The notes beneath the pieces were generated by a model. That model was given only the letters and a program-made list of their open reading frames with translations. It searched no databases and was not told the origin of the DNA. A stretch of DNA of 64,000 nt from Melitaea cinxia (taxonomy: Eukaryota > Arthropoda > Insecta > Lepidoptera > Nymphalidae): positions 14,279,706-14,343,705 of the forward strand of contig NC_059396.1 in assembly GCF_905220565.1 (NCBI RefSeq), read 5' to 3'. The stretch's first letter is position 1, and each line of letters opens with the position of its first letter. Below, in pieces: positions 26,395-38,300 of the stretch. The translations under genes and the position numbers were made by a program.

Positions 26395-29300
26395 TTAATG
26401 TATGTTCGCGGATAACTCCGTCGTTTATTAAAGTCGGTTTTTCTTCGTTTGCCTGCAAACACAATTATGTATAACATTTTTTACATAAATAAATATAATT
26501 ATACAAACAAAAATCGTTAATGCGAACCGTTCAGTATGAAATGAAACTATCATAAAAACTTAACAAACGCAATAAATATTACCTGCAGAAATATTAAAAT
26601 ACTTTTGTTTTGTAACCCAGTTAGTAATGTTTTGTTTATTATAAAACCGAATGTACATACTTTTTGCAGTAACGATTTATCTTATGTAGGCTAAAAATTT
26701 AAGTTCGTTTCCCTTTACGTTGAAGGTTTGGCACGCTAGTATCGTTCATTGTTTTCAGGAATTAATTTCAAGGTCAACGTTTTCGTAATGGGATTTTGTA
26801 TTTAGATGATTAGCGGTGACGAAATTAGAGTACTTTTAAAAAATATATTTTTATATGTATTATTGCAAATATATTTTGTATTTGTCACGTACACGTGTTC
26901 GCAAAATATTTAAACTTTAACGAATTGTTGTACTTAAACGGCAAATATTAGTTATCAATTCAGACGATGTCTTATAACTTTCACTCCGCGTGTGCATGAC
27001 GTGATTGCAAAATATTCATGTGTATAGACACTAATATTATTAATATTTTTCTTTGTTAGATTTAAACGTTTTACGGCAATGTTTATATATTTGACTGACA
27101 CACGTAATAAGTATGCATTCTTTGTTTTGCTACAAAATATATAAATATATTCAAAACAACGAGCAGTGACAATGTTTCGGGCTATCTCTGTCTCATTTAT
27201 TTTTTTCCAACAACAACGTCCTTTGGATGCTATGATTCATGAGTCCTCAACAAAGAGTTTTGGTAGGAAGGTACGAGCAAAGTGACAAAAGTAATTACAA
27301 AGTACGAATATTAAACAAAGATACGGATAATACAATTACAGCTTTTCATTGTTTCTTTATCGTCGTGTTGCGTAGTTACAAAACACCTGTATATTAGATT
27401 TTGTTTCTTTAGTGGAGCACGTACCTTGACTTCTTCGCTTGGTCTACTTACTAGAATCTAGATGATTGCGGCTTTACCTTACTCTTTACTCATTTTAAAT
27501 TCAGTATTTCTGTGTTATTTCGGTTTTAATTAACTACATCGAGTTGTAAAAATATTAATTTCATAAGGCTAAATATAAACAATTTTATGCAAGTTGCTTC
27601 ATTGATTGCAAAATACGTATTGCTTCGTCTATTTTATTTATGATAAATATTCGTTAACCAAATGTAATTATATAATTTCGCGTTACGTAGTATAATATTC
27701 CCTAACAGGATCTGATATAGGTGTAATTGACCTTGACTTACTGATACGATACTTCTTATAAAAATTATATCAATTTTCCTTATCTTTAATAGAGAAGTAT
27801 TTTGTAATTAGGTATGACGATTGTAACGATGACGATGGGATCTATCTACAAATTATAATAATCTTTGATTGTAGTGTATTGTGAATGTATTACCTACTTG
27901 AAAAATTTCAAACAATGTTAAAAATGTAGACATTAGCGGCTGTTTTAATATATAATGCAGTTCTAAATAATAATATAAATCGATGTAATAATCGTTTCAA
28001 ATGTTTTATCATGATTTCAGACCCAGAAATATAATTTTAACCTATGAAACTTTTTTTAAAGTTCTTATAATATCTTTCAAAACTTCAATAGTAATAATTT
28101 TTCGCAAATACAATCAATCAATTAAACCTACATAGCGCAATTGACCTCACGTTTTAGTACATTAAGTAAGTACTATTAAGACAGGTACGATGAGTTTAAA
28201 CGCAGATCACGTCTCAATTGTTATTGTTGTTTGAATATTATTGATGTAAAATGCATAAACGGACGCTAGTAGTAAAATAGTCACTTCCTAGATGAACATG
28301 ATCTCTTGTTGGAAATGTTATATCCAGCGAAAACTGATATCTGTAAAATCATTTATACATATAGGTACAATATATTGCTTAAAACCTGGAGCAGCCTGAC
28401 TGGGGAATTACTTTAACCTTACTTAAGATCACAGTCTTATAATACTCGTCTCAAATAGTGTTGTGTTACTGTTTGGAGTCAGGTAACCAGAGCTTTTGAT
28501 GAGAGTAATGGGTAGGTAGTGTCGGTAACATGCTTGAAATGCTTCTGGTGTTGCAGGCGTCTATAAGCTACGGTAACCATTTACAATTAGGCGGGCCGTA
28601 TGCTTGTTTGCCACCCTAATCGTTTATATAAAAAACATGATCTTTTGATGGAATGCTGTCCTCCGAAATGAGGATATCTGTAAAATGAGATCATTTATCG
28701 CTAGTATTGAGAGGAAAACCATAAAGCAAGGTTTTGGCTCAAGGGACGTCACGTTCGAGGCTGAGAAATGATTTTGTATTCCCTGTATGTATTATCATCT
28801 ACGTCGGAGTTATCTCGCGGTCATTAGACTCATTGGTTACTGGAAGTTTTGTGCTCAAATAATAGTTTGTTTACAATAACTTGAAGACATTAAGATTGTA
28901 TATTTTATATTTATTTGTATAAAATTATAACAGATAAGTCTGTAGCGTTTGTTGGCTATTGAGAAATGTGTTGTAATTGGCCTTATTAAGTTTTTTATTT
29001 TTATTTTACCGTCTGAATGTAACTTTGAATGCAACAGTTACGTATGTAAATGACAAAATCTTTGTTCTTCATCAAGTTTCATTAACCAATACGGTATATT
29101 TTGTAAAATACTTGAAATATCAAAACGCGTATTACTAAATAATAGATTTAATAAATGATACATTTTCCAAATGTTTTGAAAATATTAGAAACATGGAATA
29201 GCAAACCGAATGTTGCATACTGTACGCAGGTATTCCTATGCACATATGCAAAGTAATAAAATTATAGTAAACATTTTCTATATATTGTATTAATAAAGTT

Positions 29301-32300
29301 AAACCTCTACACTGAGGTTGAAGTATCAACGAATCTTTGATAGAGTGATGTTTACTTTTTGTATTTAATAGAACAACAACAAAACGCACTCCAATATTTA
29401 GCACATAATATTGTTAATATGCAACAATATAAGAAGTATGTAAAATGCTTTTCATTATAGATAATCTTTATTGTTGGTTAGCAATATTTAATGTACCTAT
29501 ATGTATGAGTTATACATGAATATATAAAAGACCAATGGAATCTACTGATAACGACGATACATGAGTCCACAGTCCAAAGTTACTCTTCAAAGAAATGTAT
29601 TTAACATTTATAAATATTTTTACTTGTATATCGCTAATTGTATTTTGGTGTACTTATAGTTTACATACGATAATAGACCAATAGTTTTAGTTAAACTTCC
29701 GTTGATTGTCAAAAGTAAGGATACGGCACTTCCTTTACAAAGGAAGGACGAACGCAAACGGACGACGCAAATGGTTTTGCGTAAATAAAAAACCCTTTTA
29801 TGTTTGTTTATCTGATCTGTTGTGACCTTTGAGAGTCTACCACAATTAGGTTTTGTATTACATTTGTCAATTTATCTTAATTGTATACATACTTATGTGT
29901 GTGTCTTAGATCTGTTACAGCTGATAGGTATATTGAGTTATCGTGACTTATTTAGTTACTATGTAGTAGTAGCTGTTTTACGAATTTTAGTTCCAATGTT
30001 TTTGTATGATATCAGTACTCAGTTGTGGCTTTGCATATTTATTTGCATGCAAGCTCTTGTTTCAAGAGTTCTTAGTCTGATTATATAGATTAATTATATA
30101 TCATTACGCTTATTAAGAAAGTTTAAGGTATGAAATCATCGTCAGTAAATCTGAAAGAAAATAACTATAAAATCAAAGTTAATCTCAATATTATAGAGAC
30201 TTACATATATGAAGATATTATGTTTTATATAGTCATAAATTCATAATCAGAGAATCGGAATTATGTAGTTTAAACGTTAATAAACAAGCGATGAAGACGA
30301 AAAATATCATTTAGATAAGTCGTCCTAATCTAAGGTATTCTTAATGAGATAGTAATAAAATATTTTATTCGATTCCATTTTCGATTGTTATAAATCCGAA
30401 TATTCGTAATATTTAATAAATAAGGAACTAAATTAAAAGTACATTAAGATTAAGAGTTTATTTCACTTTTTTACCACATTTAGTTTATATATCGTATCAT
30501 ATCGTATCGTATCGATCAAATCTGGTTTTAAAATTTTGGGAGATACTACTTTTTGTATTCCGAACTGCATATTTTTGTACGTGCAACACAACCAGTTCAG
30601 AAATTGAGTGGAAGAAATGAATTTTGCGGCATCGCTAAAATTTCAAAGTTGTCCCGTAAGAACAACCGTAATCAAGCACACAAGGCTTTATTATCGAATC
30701 TCAGAAAAAAGCCTTAACGTATTTTTAATTTACAAAATTTTTAATTTGCAAAATATTTTACAAATCGTTTTCTTGCAAGGAAAATATCGTAAGGAAATCT
30801 TTTATTCCGTTCGGAAGAAGTTCTGTGATATGCATACTAAATTATGTCATTAAACGAGGCTAGTAAACTGTTTATCCCTATAAAGAGATCTGTACGTCTA
30901 CCATGAGTTTCCAGAGACGATACACGTTAGCGAGTGTAGTAGAAAATTTGTATGGCAAGTTGAGCAGCGCCTCTACCGGATACTATCATTACTATATTTG
31001 GTACCATAAGTTTTCTCAGGACAGTTAAGTTAACTACACTCGTAAATGTCATTCTAGAGCGCCGATATTTTCATACAATTCGCTACCATGAGTAACATAT
31101 TTGACAGATGTCACCCTGTTTAACGTTACTATTATAGTTGCGTCACTCACTTGAAAAAATCGTGCGAGTTGTTTGTGTCTTGTTTTAGGTGGATCAACAG
31201 AGTTTAAATTATTCTCTTTCTCTGACATAATTTTGTAATCTCACAGTCAAATTTGTAATCTCAGAGTCAATTTCAAAATAACAGAACAAATTCAATTACT
31301 CGGACATTGGCAAATCCTAGAGGAAGCTAGAATTTAAAAGAAGAAGAAGTATATAATTATTAAGTTACATACTATTTAATTTCATTATGTTTGGTAGAAC
31401 ATATTTTGCCACGGAAATGTTAGAAGCAGCCACGTTAGCAGACGAAAGACGGCAGCAAAAAGCCTTTCAAAGTGAAATGCGTTCCTTAGTTGGAAACCAA
31501 CTTGAAACAATTAGTGAAGCCAAGTTCGTCAAGCTGTATCGCCTATCAAAGCAAGCCTTTGTTGATTTGTGTGAAATGTTGCGACAACATACAGATTTGG
31601 AGTCTACCCAACGGGTTTCATTGGAATCTAAAGTAAGTTTGTATTTCGGAATGCTTAGCCTTGTACAGTGTTCGTGTATTTCTCCCTATAAAACAACGAA
31701 TTTTTCACAGGTCTTATGTGCATTACTGTTTTACGCCAATGGAGATTATCAACGCGTAGTGGGAGAAGCAAACCATTTTTCTCAAGAAGCCATGAGTGTA
31801 TATATTAAAGAGGTAACTGAGGCATTAAATAACCAAAGCATTTTAAAATGTTACATTAAGTTTCCAGTAACCCAACAAGACAGGAATGTTATAAAACAAA
31901 GGTACTTTCCATACTTTAGTGAAATTTCAAATGTTTCATTAGTTGCTAAATGAAGATTTTTTTTCAGTTTTTACAATAAATATCAGATTCCTGGAGTAAT
32001 AGGTTGTATTGATGGAAGTCACTTCAAAATTGTTAAGCCCAAAGCTGAAATTGAGCATCTATATTATTGCAGGAAACATTATCACTCTTTGAATGTACAG
32101 ATAGTAAGTACTTAGCTCACAGAAAGCATAGTTATTATTTTGGATTTTACTTTTTAATTTGAAATGCAATAATGAGATCAATCACTCAATATATTTGTTT
32201 GTTTCTTTTGATAATATAAAATTTTAGGTTTGCGATATGAACTGTAAAATACTTGCTATCAATGCAAAGTTCGGTGGTGCTACCCATGATGCCTTCATCT

Positions 32301-35300
32301 GGGAAAATAGCAATATAAATGATTATATGAAATATTTATACCGGAGTAATGAATCTGTGTGGCTATTGGGTATGTATTCTTTAATTATTCCTAATAGTAC
32401 TCAACTACTGGTTTAGTAGTTTATTATTCATAAATTATATTGGTGATAGGTGATTCTGGGTATCCTCAAAGACCTTGGATGATGACACCATATACAGATG
32501 CAGCACAGGACTCAATTGAAGAGATATATAATAAAAAACATTCCTGTGCCAGAGTAGTTATCGAAAACACGTTTGGAAGGTTGAAGAATCGTTGGAGATG
32601 TTTAAACAAGGACAGAGTATTGCATTATAAGCCAGAAAAATGTGCAAAAATTATTATTGCATGTTGTGTATTGCATAATATTGCACTCCAGTATCATGTT
32701 CCAGACCCAGCTCACATTTTCACTGATGTACAGGTTCCAACAGGTTAGTTTATTTTTTTACCTTGTCTCTTTGTTGTAATTATAATTTTAAATTAATATT
32801 GGTAATTAATGATAGAGGCTTTTTCATCTGAAAAATTGTATAGTAATCAAAATGTGTCCCAATTAGTTTTAAAATTATTTCGCTTTATTGAAAACATGTT
32901 CACCACACTAACTTCTTGTTTCTAGTTAGTGAGCCTAGTTTCTAATATGAACACTGGCATTGTTAATACAATATTTCGAATGTTCTTACATAGCCAATTA
33001 TTTATTGATTCTTATTAATTCTGTTTGCTTACAGAGCGGCAAGATGTTTCTCAAGAAAGTGAAGCCAGTACAGATTTACTCTTAGGAAGAACACTAAGAA
33101 GTCAATTAGCTAGAAGAGTTGCTGAGAGCCATTCAAATCAATAAATACTGAATAGAATAATTAATTCTTATTCTTTTAGTTTGAACAATTTCCCCTTTCA
33201 AAACAGAAACATAACACAATTTTTTAAAATATGTCAGAATCAGAAGTTAAAATGCGTTGAAATGTAATATAAACATTTATTTCGTCATAAGGTGATATAC
33301 ACACTTAACGTAAAAACAAAAAAAAAAATATAAAAAAAAAAAACTAGACAATAATAAAAAAAGTTAAGGCAGCAAAAATCAAACAATAAAATAAAAAATT
33401 AAATAAAATAAAATAAAAATTTAATCTTAACATTGGGTACACGACAAACTTAGGTAATATACCCAGTGTTATGTGCAACCTTAACTTAAATCAAAATAAT
33501 CAACATATTAACTTAAATTTCTAATGTCTCGATAGACATTACCTTCCTACTGTCCTCCCGCTTTATTCAATATTACAATAAATTTTAAAAGTTTTAAAAG
33601 AAACTAACAATTTATTACTCTTCATAATTACAATACAAATACTCTTTATTGTACACTAACAGAGAAAATTTTTTACATTGAAAGAAAAATATAAATGTGT
33701 ACAAAAGGCGGTCTTATCCCTAAAAGAGTGATCTCTTCCAGACAACCTCTAGCATGAAAAGAGAATTAGATGGCATGGAGGTGTACATACGTATATATAC
33801 ATATAAACATACACATAAATATACATACATATACATACATATACATATTACGTATATAAACTCAAATATATATTATTACATAGATTTTACATAGTTTAAA
33901 CATTTATTTATTTATATATTTATTTGCTACCTCAGTTACGATTGAGAGAAATTGACCAAACAACTCCTGCCATCTTGCTTGTTGTTGCAACTCAATTTCT
34001 CTCAATCGGAGCCTCTCTTTCTCAATTTCATGTACATGTCTCTCCTTTTCCCTGTGAAACGCACGCCACTCAGCGTCTGATCTGGAGAACTGCGTTCTCG
34101 CTAATTCTGACTGAGTAGCAGGACGAGATGTTCTTGGGGAACCACCTAATATGCGTCTGCGTGTTGCATATGGTCGTCGTCTTGGAGAGGCTTGTACAGT
34201 AGATGGTGGCGATGGTGGCGGCGGTGGCAACGGCGGGGTGTTAGGCAGGGCAGTTGAATTAGGACGTACACTGACAGGCTGAGCTGGTGATTGTGGCTCC
34301 ACAGCTGCCAGCTCTAACCTTGGTACTGTGGCTGAACTTGTGCCTGGCTGACTACAATAGGTTGCTGCAATAAGTATTAAATATATATTAATTATATACT
34401 ATATCATTGTTTAAAATATTAATTCAGTTGTAGTAGTAATACAAAATTTGATAAAAAGTATACTTTACTATGCAATATTTTTTTCTGTTTAATGAAATAA
34501 CTTACAAAATTCATCACTGGCCTCTTGCTCGACAGCATTTAATTGAGGTTCTGGTGGTAACTCGTTTAAAGGGTTATCCTGTAGATGTGAGAACTGTTTT
34601 AGTAATAAATAATGGTAGTCGAGAATGCTTTTGTATTGTGCAATAAAGTATAAAATAAAGAAATAAATAATGGTATTAGGTATTTTTTAGCATTAAGATC
34701 AAAAACCTATAGCAGTACAATTTCTGTATTATTTCCGTAGGACTACGAGCAAGAACAAATAAGTCAACATGCTTGTTACAGGATATAAGTTACACAGTCA
34801 TACTGTTCACCTGATTAATAATAATAAATAATATAAATTCATGCTTAGATGCAAAAACAAACATAGTGTTTAATGAAAGTAAAGAAATAAAAGAAAAAAA
34901 AATGAAATTAACCTGATGTAAGCCAATTTCCATCACCTCTACCATCCCCATAGCTGCTTGCGACCCAATAATATTTAGAATGCGGAGTTCTAAATCATTT
35001 AATTTAATTTTTGCTGCTGGTCCACCACCAGTTCCTATGGCAGCTCTATGGAATCTAGCTGCCTTTCTTTTGGTATTATTTTTGAGGTCACTCCATACCT
35101 TAGCAACATGCAATACAAATAATGTTAAGGCAAGATAATGCGAATACAGAGAATTTAAAATAAAGCATTATAGCGGCACAAGCATAGTTAAGAGTGGTGT
35201 AATAGTTGCTGTGTTTCAGTAGTTATTATTGACTATGTTATAATTTTATCAAATTAGTCATTTATCAAAAAGGAAGGCATTTGCTTTTAAAACATAAAAT

Positions 35301-38300
35301 CACACAATCTTCTAATCTCTAGAAGTAAGTATGATAGAAAAAAAGGGCAAGTAGTGCTTAACATACCTTTCTCCACTTCTCGGCTGTTTTTTTATCACCC
35401 GTACCATCAGCATTTAGAGTTAAAGTCAGATCGGTCCACTGTTGTATATTTCTTATGCGGCCTTGTGGACCATCTGTGGGTTTGCTAAGGTCCCCGTTCC
35501 TAAAACACGATTTACGTGAATAAAATTATGATCACGATTTACGTGAATAAAGAAAGAGATAAATAACCATAACACTTACTTTTCCATATAATCCACCATA
35601 AGTTCGAACTGGGAAGCACTAGTTCTCATTTTTTTAAATTTTGTGTTGTTTTAGAATTAATCTTCACAAATTTTTGACAACAACTAAAGTTAGACTGTTA
35701 GACATTTAAATTTTAAACTGACGAAATAACTTGAATAAATTTAAAAGTTCTTGAGCTCGCATGAATACACTGTAATATACTGCTTTGCATTTTTGTCGGA
35801 TTATTTTAAACTTCATTTAGACCTCACTTCATTCGAAAGTCATCATGTTTACTCTTTCTTTTTTCTATACGGAAGAAAGAGATAAAGATATTAGTAACTA
35901 ATACCAATATAACGGATTTAAAACTATAAGTCTTATCGAGTGCTCGATAGACTCTATAGTGAAATTTCGAAATACTCATAATAGGTATGGTATAGATAAC
36001 TATTCCTGTTGCGTTTCTACGTTTACTACTGTAGTTATGTCATGTGCGTTTGTAACAAAAACTCATGGTAGACGTACTGTACGTCTACCATGAGTTTCCA
36101 GAGACGATACACGTTAGCGAGTGTAGTAGAAAATTTGTATGGCAAGTTGAGCAGCGCCTCTACCGGATACTATCATTACTATATTTGGTACCATAAGTTT
36201 TCTCAGGACAGTTAAGTTAACTACACTCGTAAATGTCATTCTAGAGCGCCGATATTTTCATACAATTCGCTACCATGAGTAACATATTTGACAGATGTCA
36301 CCCTGTTTAACGTTACTATTATAGTTGCGTCACTCACTTGAAAAAATCGTGCGAGAAGTTTATAATTATTAGGTTTATATACTATTTAATTGCATTATAT
36401 TTGGTAGAACATAGCCCCGTTCCTAAAACACAATTTACGATATAATAATATTATTTTCTATATTCAATTTACGAAATAATATAATAATATAATACAAATT
36501 ATACAATTTATTTATAAAATTATGATCACGATTTACGTTAATAAAGAAAGAGATAAATAACCATAACACTTAAATAAACACTTACTTTTTCATATAATCC
36601 ACCATAAGTTCGAACTGGGAAGCATTAGTTCTCATTTTTTATATTTTGTTGTTTTAGAATTATTGTATAACAATTAAACAATATGATTGTTTCACAAGTG
36701 TTTGACAACAACTTAAGTTAGACATTTAAACTGACGGAATAAATTGAAAAAATTTAGAAGTTCTTGAGCTCGCATGAATACACTGTAATATGCTGCTTTG
36801 CATTTTTGTCGGATTATTTTAAACTTCGTTTAGACCTCACTTCATTCGAAAGTCATCATGTTTACTCTTTCTTTTTTCTATACGGAAGAAAGAGATAAAG
36901 ATATTAGTAACTAATACCAATATAACGGATTTAAAACTATAAGTCTTATCGAGTGTTCGATAGACTCTATAGTGAAATTTAGAAATACTCATAATAGGTA
37001 TGGTATAGATAACTATTCCTGTTGCGTTTCTACGTTTACTACTGTAGTTATGTCATGTGCGCTTGTAACAAAAACTCATGGTAGAGGTACTGATTGTTAA
37101 ATCGATCTTAATACAGAAGTAGATAATAATATATTCTTTATTGTAAAACATATACAGTAAAACTGCAGAAAAACGTGTCTAAAGGCAATCTTATCACTAA
37201 TAATAAAATTGTGTTTGCTAGCAAACGAAAAAAAAAACATTTTTAACTACATAGACAAGTAATACAACGTAGGTAGACAAAAATTTTAACAAGTAAATAA
37301 AAGCGCATGATTAGATATATCTCAAAAAGTACTAGTTAGATCGCAATTAAATCAAATTGTGACCACATGACATGCACTACTTTTCAAATAATTTTTTTTA
37401 TCAAAATTGGTTCAGCTAGTCAAAATTTTTGAGGTAACATACATCAAAAAATACATTTGAATGGAGAAGCTCCTTTTTTGGAAGTCGGTTAATAAAGCGA
37501 GATCTTACAGAGACCATTGGCCAAAGAACATTATGTAGTAGCAACAGAAACGCACATATTAAATAAAGGATAATAATAGAGATATATATTATTTAATTTC
37601 AGTTAACTTTTTACTGTCGCTAATTATTAATTTATTTTTTCACAGACTATGGGTCTAACACCGGCGTTTTCGAAGCGTCTGCTGACTTTTATACAAGATG
37701 CTATGCCTCTTAGATTAAAAGAAGTGCATTTTGTGAAGGAACCCATGATCTTCAACGTCGTTTGGAAGATGTTCAAACCTTTCATCAGAGAGAAACTAAA
37801 AAACAGGGTAAGTTATAATATTTACTTTTCACACGTGGATATTACATGGAACACCTTTAGTCATAATTACTAATTTTAAAGATTATAAAATATAAAATTA
37901 GGTAAATAATAGCGTAAAATTATATTAGATTTCTTGAGTTGTTTTTTTATGCAACTAACAAAGGCAAAAACAAGCGTACACCTGACGGTAAGCGATTACC
38001 GTAGCTTATAGACGCCTGCAACACCAGAAGCATTGCAAGCGCGTTGCCCACCTTACCCCCAGTCCCCCCAGGAGCTCTGGTCACCTTACCAACAGTAACA
38101 CAAGACTGCTTGAAAACAGTATAATTATATATTTTATATTATATATATATAATTATGTATATATATTATGTTTATATATATTTGATATATATATATGTGT
38201 GTATGTATATGTGTATGTATGTGTGTATGTGTATATGTGTATATGTATATATGTATATATGTATGTATGTATGTATATGTATATATATGTGTATGTGTAT

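Larger units (their letters stand above)
30892..36077. mobile_element. Apparently intact PIF/Harbinger DNA transposon (5.2 kb)
   Basis: Terminal inverted repeats: GTACGTCTACCATGAGTTT at 30892-30910, with its exact reverse complement at 36059-36077. Inside are the two genes typical of autonomous Harbingers, converging on each other: the transposase at 31387-33144 (plus) and a Myb/SANT-like protein at 33904-35629 (minus). Both stay open after removal of GT-AG introns. A LINE 3'-end fragment sits between the convergent stops at 33640-33870. The usual 3-bp target duplication is not clear: flanks are TCT on the left and, past the adjoining derivative, TGA on the right. It lies in intron 3 of the CRAL-TRIO gene, in the same orientation as the transposase. 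Confidence 0.9.

Noticed and set aside
29822..30853. Open frames of 81-88 aa as host genes
   Set aside because: No recognisable sequence, no splice or start context, AT-rich composition, and location in an intron of the CRAL-TRIO gene.
31387..31953. A single 188-aa continuous frame as the whole transposase N-terminal gene
   Set aside because: Family comparison places an intron at 31633-31710 and a donor at 31902. The last 17 codons of the continuous frame are intron sequence.
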